From an uncultured Gammaproteobacteria bacterium (GTDB lineage: Bacteria > Pseudomonadota > Gammaproteobacteria > Coxiellales > Coxiellaceae): 5,016 bases of DNA. The notes beneath the pieces were generated by a model. It saw nothing but the letters and a program-made list of their open reading frames with translations, was not told the origin of the DNA and did not search any database. Below are positions 1 through 5,016 of this stretch, one piece after another. The DNA is taken from contig CAIQCE010000280.1 in NCBI GenBank assembly GCA_903870185.1, forward strand, positions 1-5,016. The letters run 5' to 3'. Position numbers and translations under genes: made by a program. Position 1 is the first letter of the stretch; each line of letters starts with the position of its first letter.

Positions 1-339
1 GCGATTAGTGGCTCCGGTTTTTGCAAGTTCAAATAGTAATTTTTGATTGCGATCATGATCCGTTGCATCGGGCCCTGCGTAGCGAGCTGAATAAAGTCCA
101 GGGGCCCCTCCTAAGCTTTCTACTAATAATCCAGAGTCATCTGCTACTGCGGGAAGGCCTGATAATTGAGAGGCATGCCGTGCTTTTAGGATCGCATTTT
201 CAACAAAACTTAATCCTGTTTCATCAGCATCGGGAATCCCAAGAGTTGATTGTAAGATTAATTCAAATTGAGCGTGTTCCATGAGGCCTTGAATTTCTTG
301 AAGCTTTCCTGCATTGGTGGAGGCTAATACACATTTCAT
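1..339 (-). CDS. rdgB: XTP/dITP pyrophosphatase RdgB (Ham1 family), partial
   Basis: Non-canonical purine NTP pyrophosphatase, a cytosolic house-cleaning enzyme that hydrolyses dITP, XTP and ITP to monophosphates and pyrophosphate so that they are not built into DNA or RNA. The ATG is at 339-337 and the frame stays open to the left edge, giving 113 residues of a protein that is usually near 200, so the C-terminal part lies outside the window. Visible family motifs are the N-terminal STNAGK nucleotide-binding loop (residues 7-12), SFVENAILKA (44-53), the catalytic VADDSGLLV (65-73) and GAPGLYSARYAG (78-89). The ATG follows the pilin stop codon by one base (TAATATG). A GAG at 350-348, inside the end of the pilin gene, is a modest ribosome-binding site 8 nt upstream, so translation is probably coupled. 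Identification is firm from motif order and start context. Confidence 0.95.
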   Translation of the reverse strand, partial: MKCVLASTNAGKLQEIQGLMEHAQFELILQSTLGIPDADETGLSFVENAILKARHASQLSGLPAVADDSGLLVESLGGAPGLYSARYAGPDATDHDRNQKLLFELAKTGATNR

Positions 340-340
340 A

Positions 341-784
341 TTAAAAACTCGCATGATAACCGCTGCTGGAAGTGCAGTCAGTAATTTGATCATGAGCGAT
401 ATTGCTCAGTCGTTTTTGTAAATTCACACAAGCCACCATCGGTGCGCCCGGGATATAAATAGTGACGTAGTGCTTATCGGCTGAATCAGGTGCAATGGTG
501 ATGCTACCACCCCAAGGATCAATCATGTCATTAGAGTTGATGAGAGCAAGAGCTGTTAGATCCGTAATGTTGATTGGACTGGGGGTGTTGAAATTCAATT
601 GTTTTTGAGTTTCCAGCCATTGATAGGCGGCTGAAGTAATTTTTTGCATCTGTGAAATTGATTGAGCAGTTTTTAAATTGAGTCGACTCAGTGCAAAATA
701 TCGCGTGGTCAAGACCATAATACTGGCCGCAATGCTCAAAACGAGTAATACTTCGAGTAAACTTATACCACGTATTCTATTCAT
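341..784 (-). CDS. Type IV pilin-like prepilin (PilS-like), orphan
   Basis: A 147-residue prepilin. It opens with a short charged leader MNRIRG, then the class III cleavage/transmembrane segment ISLLEVLLVLSIAAS. Cleavage after Gly6 would give mature Ile1 and the conserved Glu5 (residue 11). The hydrophobic helix covers about residues 7-28 and runs into an amphipathic helix to about 60. The globular end has DPWGG (89-93), then an IYIPGAPMVAC segment (109-119), with cysteines at 119 and 137 that could close a pilin D-loop. The WGG...C pattern resembles type IVb/PilS-type pilins, but the six-residue leader is as short as in type IVa pilins or pseudopilins, so the subclass is uncertain. An ATG at 790 is also in frame; I prefer 784 because AGG at 796-794 is 9 nt from it and only 3 nt from the other. 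It would need a prepilin peptidase and an assembly platform, neither seen here. Its role is unknown. Confidence 0.85.
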   Translation of the reverse strand: MNRIRGISLLEVLLVLSIAASIMVLTTRYFALSRLNLKTAQSISQMQKITSAAYQWLETQKQLNFNTPSPINITDLTALALINSNDMIDPWGGSITIAPDSADKHYVTIYIPGAPMVACVNLQKRLSNIAHDQITDCTSSSGYHASF

Positions 785-793
785 AATCATTGG

Positions 794-796
794 CCT
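794..796 (-). promoter_or_regulatory. Ribosome-binding site deciding the pilin start
   Basis: AGG in the short gap after the prmC stop codon (803-801). It is 9 nt from the ATG at 784 and 3 nt from the ATG at 790, which favours the inner start and a six-residue prepilin leader. The core is only three bases long, so this is suggestive rather than decisive. Confidence 0.5.
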
Positions 797-800
797 ATAA

Positions 801-1637
801 TTAAAACCCTATTTTAGAGGCAGTCGTAAATCGTAGATGATCGTTTAAATCAGGATGAGATTCAATCGATTTATAACCATTCTGCCTTAATAAACTTTGT
901 ACAGGCTGACTTTGATCGAAGGCATGCTCTAAGACTAAATAACCATTTTTTGAGAGATAGTGATGGGCTGTTTCAATAATAGATCTAAGATCAGAAAGAC
1001 CATTTTCACCGGCGACTAAGGCGCTTTTAGGCTCCCATTGAAGTTGAGTTAAGTGAGGATCGTTTGGTTCTATATAGGGAGGGTTGCTGACTATAGCAAA
1101 ATACTGATTCTCCTTGAGCGCTTCACACCAATCACTTTCTAATAATTCCACATTCAAAATGCCTAGCTTTTTAGCATTATATCGAGCGATGTCTAAGGCT
1201 TCAGAAGATTGATCGGTTGCTGTGATTTTCCAGTGGGGTCTTTCTGAGGCAAGACTCAAGGCAATGGCGCCAGAACCCGTACCTAGATCAGCAATTTTCA
1301 ATGTTTGGTCATTCGGAAAATTAACCAGCATCCATTCAACTAAAGATTCTGTCTCAGGTCTCGGAATTAAAGTGGCAGGTGTTACTTTAAAACCCAAAGA
1401 CCAAAATTCTTTAAGCCCTAAAATATAAGCCAATGGCTCACCTTGAATTCGTCTTTCCATCAACAGAGGAAATGATTTCAATTGAATTTCAGAAAGTTCC
1501 ATTTCAGGATAAGCATAAATTTCAGAACGAGTTATCGATAGAGCGTGAGATAGTAGGCACTCAGCTTCTAGACGAGGAGAATCTGTTATGGAAGAAAGTT
1601 TTTGTGAAGTTTCTTGGAGTAATTTTGCCAGTTTCAA
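801..1637 (-). CDS. prmC: Peptide chain release factor N5-glutamine methyltransferase PrmC (HemK)
   Basis: SAM-dependent methyltransferase that modifies the glutamine of the GGQ motif in RF1 and RF2, raising termination efficiency in the cytosol. At 278 residues it is close to the usual length of about 277. An N-terminal helical domain (about 1-75) binds the release factor. Next come GLKEFW (74-79) and LIPRPETE (90-97), the SAM loop DLGTGSG (117-123), the substrate-glutamine motif NPPYI (185-189), EPKSALVAGENGL (202-214) and LVLEHAFDQ (234-242). The C-terminal segment DLNDHLRFTTA departs from the commoner DLAGxDRV pattern. The start is TTG (1637-1635): no ATG or GTG is available nearby, and AGGA at 1649-1646 sits 8 nt upstream. 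The gene begins 10 bp after prfA, which encodes its substrate, so the two are almost certainly co-transcribed. Older names tie HemK to haem synthesis; the methyltransferase role is the established one. Confidence 0.97.
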   Translation of the reverse strand: MKLAKLLQETSQKLSSITDSPRLEAECLLSHALSITRSEIYAYPEMELSEIQLKSFPLLMERRIQGEPLAYILGLKEFWSLGFKVTPATLIPRPETESLVEWMLVNFPNDQTLKIADLGTGSGAIALSLASERPHWKITATDQSSEALDIARYNAKKLGILNVELLESDWCEALKENQYFAIVSNPPYIEPNDPHLTQLQWEPKSALVAGENGLSDLRSIIETAHHYLSKNGYLVLEHAFDQSQPVQSLLRQNGYKSIESHPDLNDHLRFTTASKIGF

Positions 1638-1645
1638 AGTGACAA

Positions 1646-1649
1646 TCCT
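1646..1649 (-). promoter_or_regulatory. Ribosome-binding site for the TTG start of prmC
   Basis: AGGA overlaps the TAG stop codon of prfA (1650-1648) and lies 8 nt before TTG at 1637-1635. This spacing makes TTG the credible start. It also places the site where ribosomes finishing prfA would release, which suggests translational coupling. Confidence 0.65.
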
Positions 1650-2730
1650 ACGCTGAGAGAGAGGCTAATTGTTCTGCCTGTTGTTCACGTATCAAAGGTT
1701 CAATAATATCTCCCAATTCACCTTCAATAACCGCATCTAATTTATAAAGTGTCAGACCAATTCTGTGATCGGTGATTCGACCTTGTGGGAAATTATAGGT
1801 TCGAATTCTTTCGGATCGATCACCTGTTCCGACCAAGCTTTTTCGAGCTTGAGCCGTTTCTTGTTGTTGCTGATCTTGTTGTTGAGTCAAAATTTTGGAT
1901 TGCAGTAAGGACATCGCACGTGCTCTGTTTTTATGCTGTGAGCGCTCATCTTGGCATTCAACTACAATGCCTGTTGGAATATGGGTAAGCCTAATCGCAG
2001 ATTCTGTTTTGTTAACATGCTGGCCACCCGCTCCGGAAGCTCTATAAGTATCCACTCTTAAATCGGCTGGATTAATATCGGTTGCTTCTACTTCATCAAT
2101 TTCGGGCATCACCGCTACGGTGCATGTAGAGGTATGGATTCGTCCTTGGGATTCTGTAGTGGGGACCCGTTGAACTCGATGAGCTCCTGATTCAAATTTA
2201 AGTTTAGAATAGGCGCCCTGCCCTGCAATTCGGCTGATGATTTCTTTGAAGCCGCCATGCTCCCCATCATGTTGAGAAATAATTTCAATTTTCCAGTTTT
2301 GGGTTTCTGCATAGCGCGCATACATTCTAAATAAATCACCTGCGAATATAGCGGCTTCATCTCCACCTGCTGCTGCACGAATCTCTAAGAATACATTATT
2401 AGAATCATGCGGGTCTTTAGGTAGCAATAATAATTGTAATTCTTCAATGAGCTTTTCGCGTTCTGTTTCCAAAGAAGCCAATTCTAACTCAGCCAATTCT
2501 TTTAACTCGGGATCATTTTCTTTTAATAGTGCTTGGGCGTCTATAATGGATTCCGAATTTTTTTGATAGCGAGTAAAACTTTCTACGACTTCACCTAATT
2601 GCGAATACTCTTTTCCTAGTTCACGAAATCGATTTTGATCGTTAATAATTTCAGGGTCTGACATTAAGTGCGCGAGCTCTTCATGACGCTGAGCTAAAAA
2701 ATTAAGTTTTTCTAAGATGGAAGATTTCAT
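1648..2730 (-). CDS. prfA: Peptide chain release factor 1 (RF1)
   Basis: Class I release factor that recognises UAA and UAG in the ribosomal A site and triggers peptidyl-tRNA hydrolysis. The 360 residues match the E. coli length. An N-terminal coiled-coil-rich domain 1 covers about residues 1-105, followed by EIRAAAGGDEAAIFA (116-130) and the decoding domain with RVQRVPTTESQGRIHTS (185-201). The catalytic GAGGQHVNKTE lies at 233-243, with the PrmC target glutamine at 237. The C-terminal GDRSERIRTYNFPQGRITDHR (303-323) is typical of the family. The RF1 PxT tripeptide (190-192) is PTT here rather than PAT as in E. coli. It is RF1 rather than RF2, because RF2 carries SPF and a programmed frameshift, both absent. 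A glutamine-rich run (283-290) is a local oddity. The ATG follows the hemA stop by 6 nt with no clear Shine-Dalgarno site, so initiation probably depends on coupling to hemA. Confidence 0.98.
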   Translation of the reverse strand: MKSSILEKLNFLAQRHEELAHLMSDPEIINDQNRFRELGKEYSQLGEVVESFTRYQKNSESIIDAQALLKENDPELKELAELELASLETEREKLIEELQLLLLPKDPHDSNNVFLEIRAAAGGDEAAIFAGDLFRMYARYAETQNWKIEIISQHDGEHGGFKEIISRIAGQGAYSKLKFESGAHRVQRVPTTESQGRIHTSTCTVAVMPEIDEVEATDINPADLRVDTYRASGAGGQHVNKTESAIRLTHIPTGIVVECQDERSQHKNRARAMSLLQSKILTQQQDQQQQETAQARKSLVGTGDRSERIRTYNFPQGRITDHRIGLTLYKLDAVIEGELGDIIEPLIREQQAEQLASLSA

Positions 2731-2736
2731 AAGTAT

Positions 2737-3996
2737 TTAGTCATTTTCGGAAGGTTCAAGATCCAATAAGATTTTTGAGTAATTTAGTAAATCAAAATCA
2801 CCCTCATATGCGGCTTCTCGAATTTTAATGGTTGGTTGATGCATCATTTTATTGCAAATATTATGAGCTAATTCTTTTAGAACTCGCTCAGGATCTTGTT
2901 GTTGATGAAGTTGATGCATGGCTTTTTCTAATTCTGATTCACTTAATTGTTGCATTTTTTTTCGATAAGATTGAATGAGATTGGAGGCGTTATGTATTCG
3001 CAATTCTTGTAAGTAATGCGCAGTTTGTAGGGAAATGATATTTTCCGCTTCTTCAGCCGCACTTTCACGTGATTTTAAGTTTTGGGAGATAACCGAATTA
3101 AGGTCATCGATATTATAAAGATAGATGTCTTCTAACTGCCCTACTTCGGGCTCAATATCTCGAGGGACTGCTAAATCTGCCATTAATATGGGCCGATGCT
3201 TCCGAGATTTCAAAGCACTTTCAACCATACCTTTTCCTAAAATCGGTAAAGGACTTGAGGTGGCTGTAATTAATAAATCCACTTCTTTAAGTTGATTGGG
3301 AATATCGGAAAGACTGATAATTTTCGCTGGGTATTTTTGAGCGAGTTGTTGAGCTCGTTCGAATGAACGATTAGCGATGGTTAATGATTGGATCCCATTA
3401 TTAAATAAATGAGTCGCTGCGAGCTCAATTGTTTCACCGCTGCCGATTAAGAGTACTCGGGCATTTTTTAAATCACTGAATATACGCTTGGCAAGTTGGA
3501 CAATGGCATAAGCAATTGAAACAGGATGAGCACCGATACTTGTTTGAGTTCGAATCGTTTTGCTGGTTGAAAAGATGCTCGGAAAAAGTTTGTGGAACTG
3601 AGGACCGACTGTGCCAGCTTGTTGTGCCAGTGCATAAGCTTCTTTCATTTGTCCTAATATTTGGGGCTCACCCAGAACCATGGAGTCTAAGCCACTCGCA
3701 ACTCGCATGATATGGCGGATCGCATTGAAATCATGATGGGCATAACTGTGGGAATTCAAATGTTGAGTGTTGACTTGGCGGTGTTCGGCCAGCCATTTCG
3801 CAACGCTATTAGGATCGGCACAATCCACATAAAGCTCGGTTCGATTGCAGGTTGAAAGTAAGACGGCCTCGTTAACAGCATATCGAGTTTTAAGGTCCTG
3901 TAATGCCATAGGAATATTCTCAGTTTGAAAGCTGAGTTGTTCCCGAAGCTCTAGGGCGGCTGATTTATGATTGATGCCGTAGGTAAGCAGTGCCAT
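2737..3996 (-). CDS. hemA: Glutamyl-tRNA reductase
   Basis: NADPH-dependent reduction of glutamyl-tRNA(Glu) to glutamate-1-semialdehyde, the first committed step of C5-pathway tetrapyrrole (haem) synthesis. From ATG 3996 it has 419 residues, against 418 in E. coli. The N-terminus MALLTYGINHKSA is followed by LLSTCNRTELY with the catalytic Cys at residue 50, the E. coli position. Next come GLDSMVLGEPQILGQMKEAY (102-121), the NADP-binding VLLIGSGE (181-188), MADLAVPRDIEPEV (272-285) and YNIDDL (294-299). The C-terminal dimerisation helix ends with NKMMHQPTIKIREAA. An in-frame ATG at 4005 would add MNS; family alignment and the Cys50 position favour 3996, although neither start has a good ribosome-binding site. 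It heads the leftward operon and is divergent from lolB, the common gammaproteobacterial arrangement. In enterobacteria HemA is controlled by haem-dependent proteolysis; nothing in this sequence tests that here. Confidence 0.97.
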   Translation of the reverse strand: MALLTYGINHKSAALELREQLSFQTENIPMALQDLKTRYAVNEAVLLSTCNRTELYVDCADPNSVAKWLAEHRQVNTQHLNSHSYAHHDFNAIRHIMRVASGLDSMVLGEPQILGQMKEAYALAQQAGTVGPQFHKLFPSIFSTSKTIRTQTSIGAHPVSIAYAIVQLAKRIFSDLKNARVLLIGSGETIELAATHLFNNGIQSLTIANRSFERAQQLAQKYPAKIISLSDIPNQLKEVDLLITATSSPLPILGKGMVESALKSRKHRPILMADLAVPRDIEPEVGQLEDIYLYNIDDLNSVISQNLKSRESAAEEAENIISLQTAHYLQELRIHNASNLIQSYRKKMQQLSESELEKAMHQLHQQQDPERVLKELAHNICNKMMHQPTIKIREAAYEGDFDLLNYSKILLDLEPSEND

Positions 3997-4028
3997 GCTG
4001 TTCATTATATATAGTTAAACCTGGGCGG

Positions 4029-4059
4029 ATCATAGCATATTAGTGTAGGTGAGTGCCAA
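4029..4059 (-). promoter_or_regulatory. Candidate promoter of the hemA operon (extended -10)
   Basis: On the minus strand, TTGGCA (4059-4054; 5 of 6 to TTGACA) and TATGAT (4034-4029; 5 of 6 to TATAAT) are separated by 19 bp. That is longer than ideal, but the -10 is preceded by TG plus one base, the extended -10 signature that tolerates a poor spacer. The transcript would begin near 4022, about 17-26 nt before the two possible hemA starts. This is prediction from consensus only. Confidence 0.5.
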
Positions 4060-4097
4060 GCGAAGCTCGGTATCATCGAGACTATCAAGTCATGTAG

Positions 4098-4123
4098 GGT
4101 GGGCAAAACGAAGTGTGCCCACC
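4098..4123. repeat. Stem-loop palindromic repeat (GGTGGGCA/TGCCCACC)
   Basis: GGTGGGCA (4098-4105) and TGCCCACC (4116-4123) form a perfect 8-bp stem around a 10-nt loop. It resembles the REP-like palindromes with the same arms that occur scattered between genes in many bacterial genomes. There is no run of T after the stem on either strand, so it is unlikely to be an intrinsic terminator. Copy number in this genome cannot be judged from one window. Confidence 0.7.
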
Positions 4124-4168
4124 AACCCCGTTCTTTTTCGTTACTGCTCGCTTGCCTTGTAGCCCTAC

Positions 4169-4198
4169 CGTCGTCCCGCAGCTTGTCCGCGGGATCCA
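4169..4198 (+). repeat. 30-bp palindromic element, copy A
   Basis: Begins CGTCGTCC and ends GGATCCA. The internal stem is TCCCGC (4174-4179) with GCGGGA (4189-4194), plus a G-C pair (4181/4187) after one A.C mismatch (4180/4188), around the loop CTTGT. It matches the element at 4221-4250, read on the other strand, at 22 of 30 positions. It looks like a small dispersed intergenic repeat of the kind seen in Legionellales and Rickettsiales genomes; the family name is not known to me. Confidence 0.7.
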
Positions 4199-4220
4199 TT
4201 CTTTTCTTTTTTGATTCTCC

Positions 4221-4250
4221 TGGATCCTCTGGTCAAGCCAGAGGACGACG
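4221..4250 (-). repeat. 30-bp palindromic element, copy B (inverted)
   Basis: Inverted second copy of the element at 4169-4198, separated from it by a 22-bp T-rich spacer (4199-4220). Its stem is perfect: TCCTCTGG (4225-4232) pairs with CCAGAGGA (4238-4245) around a 5-nt loop. Together the two copies make an outer inverted repeat with 9-bp ends CCGTCGTCC (4168-4176) and GGACGACGG (4243-4251), so the whole 84 bp could fold either as two small hairpins or as one long hairpin. Confidence 0.7.
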
Positions 4251-4280
4251 GGTTACGCTCCAAGCGCAGCGCGGCCCAAC
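4249..4280. repeat. Degenerate GGGTTACGC-type palindrome
   Basis: GGGTT (4250-4254) can pair with GGCCC (4273-4277) only through two G-T wobbles, with further short CGC/GCG complementarity inside. It looks like a decayed relative of GGGTTACGC...AACCC intergenic palindromes and directly abuts the 30-bp element copy B. The support is weak, as the fold needs wobbles and an uneven interior. Confidence 0.3.
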
Positions 4281-4294
4281 AAAACATATTAAAA

Positions 4295-4323
4295 TTGTCT
4301 CACCATTTGAGGCGCGCTATAGT
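4295..4323 (+). promoter_or_regulatory. Candidate lolB promoter abutting the start codon
   Basis: TTGTCT (4295-4300; 4 of 6 to TTGACA) and TATAGT (4318-4323; 5 of 6 to TATAAT) have an ideal 17-bp spacer. The predicted transcription start, about 7 nt past the -10, falls at or next to the lolB ATG at 4330, which would give a leaderless or near-leaderless mRNA. A GTGAG (4322-4326) that could serve as a ribosome-binding site is only 3 nt from the ATG and overlaps the -10 box. Another promoter further upstream is not excluded. Confidence 0.4.
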
Positions 4324-4329
4324 GAGCTC

Positions 4330-4920
4330 ATGAAATTCGCCTCATTATTTTTAACGCTGACTCTTTTATTGCTGACGGCTTGTGCTCATTTGCCTGTATC
4401 CAGAGAGAATCACTATCGCGCCCCAGCCGATCGGCAGGCTCAATTGGCGGCTATTTCTCATTGGGAAATTCAAGGGGTATTTAGTTTAAATCAACCGGGT
4501 CAGGCCGTTGTCGCTAATTATAATTGGCTGCAATCGAAAGCGGGTTATGAATTACGGATCCATTCGGCTTTAAATCTCTATACCGTTTTGATCAAAGGGA
4601 ATGCTCAACAGGTTCAATTGTGGCGTGGGGATACACTTATTGCAAACGCCAAGCGACCCGAAGAATTAATGCTTCAGCAATTAGGCTGGGAATTGCCAGT
4701 CTCCAATTTGCAATATTGGGTTCGTTCACTGCCAGCTCCGGGACCTTATAAAGCCCATTGGGATTCATGGGGGCGCCTCTCAGTATTGGAACAGGCTGGT
4801 TGGAAAGTTGCTTATCAAAATTATCAGTCCCATCAGCGTTCCGATTTCCCTACCTTGATTCAACTTTCTCGTGATAATTGGCATTCAAAGATCTTGATTA
4901 AGCGGTGGGAGTTTTTGTGA
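4330..4920 (+). CDS. lolB: Outer-membrane lipoprotein receptor LolB
   Basis: Outer-membrane-anchored receptor that accepts lipoproteins from the periplasmic chaperone LolA and inserts them into the inner leaflet of the outer membrane. It has 196 residues, against about 207 in E. coli. A lipoprotein signal peptide MKFASLFLTLTLLLLTA precedes Cys18 (lipobox LTAC), which would be the lipidated first residue of the mature protein. The mature part shows HWEIQGVFSL (44-53), NYNW (63-66), LMLQQLGWELPVSNLQYWV (113-131), SLPAPGPY (133-140) and a C-terminal DNWHSKILIKRW (182-193). These are typical LolB stretches within the LolA/LolB half-barrel fold. The ATG at 4330 is chosen because the signal peptide starts there; the same frame is open to 4099, but that extension runs through repeats. 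The gene is divergent from hemA, as in many Gammaproteobacteria. No ispE start, the frequent next gene, is visible within the 96 bp downstream. Confidence 0.95.
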   Translation: MKFASLFLTLTLLLLTACAHLPVSRENHYRAPADRQAQLAAISHWEIQGVFSLNQPGQAVVANYNWLQSKAGYELRIHSALNLYTVLIKGNAQQVQLWRGDTLIANAKRPEELMLQQLGWELPVSNLQYWVRSLPAPGPYKAHWDSWGRLSVLEQAGWKVAYQNYQSHQRSDFPTLIQLSRDNWHSKILIKRWEFL

Positions 4921-4967
4921 TCTTTGGGTGATATTTTTAAGGGCATCTCTCGTCATTAGATATTTTG

Positions 4968-4987
4968 GTGCCAGGCTCCGCCAGCAC
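4968..4987. repeat. Degenerate palindrome downstream of lolB
   Basis: GTGCCAGGC, then TCC, then a partly complementary GCCAGCAC. On the minus strand seven outer pairs form if two G-T wobbles are allowed. It resembles a decayed copy of GTGCCAGGC...GCCTGGCAC intergenic palindromes. There is no T-run beside it, so it is not a convincing terminator for lolB. Low confidence. Confidence 0.3.
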
Positions 4988-5016
4988 GATCTATAACCAA
5001 TTGAATAAATTAATTA

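Larger units (their letters stand above)
4006..4329. other. Divergent hemA-lolB intergenic region
   Basis: About 324 bp without a gene, between the two divergent starts. The hemA-proximal third (to about 4090) is AT-rich and holds a candidate hemA promoter. The middle (4098-4280) is noticeably more GC-rich than the flanking genes and is made of several stem-loop repeats, listed separately. The last 50 bases hold a candidate lolB promoter. An open frame reads through the repeats from 4099 into lolB, but the peptide it encodes (before residue M at 4330) has no signal peptide or family resemblance and is best treated as chance. Confidence 0.7.

Noticed and set aside
21..284. Plus-strand open frame of 87 codons
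   Set aside because: Lies wholly inside rdgB on the opposite strand; the peptide has no recognisable family features.
2115..2378. Minus-strand 87-codon frame within prfA
   Set aside because: Shadow of prfA in another frame of the same strand; prfA is intact with all family motifs.
1872..2905. Same 14-base string at 1872-1885 (prfA) and 2892-2905 (hemA)
   Set aside because: Both encode QQQD in glutamine-rich stretches; low-complexity CAA runs explain the match without a repeat element.
4098..4123. Intrinsic terminator for an upstream transcript
   Set aside because: A strong stem but no T-tract on either side, and no gene ends nearby.
4005..4199. Minus-strand 64-codon frame upstream of hemA
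   Set aside because: Composed of repeat sequence and promoter region, with no domain and no ribosome-binding site.
4099..4329. N-terminal extension of the lolB frame to 4099
   Set aside because: It would put 77 residues ahead of a perfect lipoprotein signal peptide and is encoded by palindromic repeats; LolB starts at 4330.
4955..5005. Possible IS630-like transposase remnant (minus-strand peptide VIDRAGGAWHQNI)
   Set aside because: The peptide is bounded by stop codons, is under 20 residues, and needs a two-residue insertion relative to the DxAxWH-type motif; the same bases are better explained as a GTGCCAGGC-type palindrome.

Overview
The window looks like ordinary chromosome from a moderately AT-rich gammaproteobacterium. 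LolB restricts it mainly to Gamma/Betaproteobacteria. The lolB / hemA-prfA-prmC layout is classical for Gammaproteobacteria. The base composition and the cluster of small palindromic repeats recall Legionellales-type genomes (Coxiella/Rickettsiella/Legionella relatives), but that placement is inference only.

Layout: five genes run leftward as a tight block: hemA (glutamyl-tRNA reductase, 3996 to 2737), prfA (release factor 1, 2730 to 1648), prmC (release-factor glutamine methyltransferase, 1637 to 801), a small type IV pilin-like prepilin gene (784 to 341) and rdgB (XTP/dITP pyrophosphatase, 339 down to the left edge, cut off). Gaps are 6, 10, 16 (or 10 with an alternative start) and 1 bp, so one transcript is likely. 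On the other side of a 300-bp-scale divergent intergenic region, lolB (outer-membrane lipoprotein receptor) runs rightward from 4330 to 4920. The last 96 bases hold no recognisable gene, only a degenerate palindrome.

The genes: HemA reduces glutamyl-tRNA for tetrapyrrole synthesis. PrfA terminates translation at UAA/UAG, and PrmC methylates the GGQ glutamine of PrfA, so enzyme and substrate are neighbours. RdgB cleans the nucleotide pool. LolB inserts lipoproteins into the outer membrane. The pilin-like protein is the one member with no obvious link to the others.

The intergenic region carries a candidate extended -10 promoter for hemA, a candidate promoter directly abutting the lolB start codon, and several stem-loop repeats. 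Two of these are inverted copies of one 30-bp element whose stems differ by compensating base pairs. I found no clearly new system. The points most worth checking are the orphan pilin in the operon, the covarying repeat pair, the PTT version of the release factor's stop-codon motif, and the start-site/promoter overlaps of hemA and lolB.
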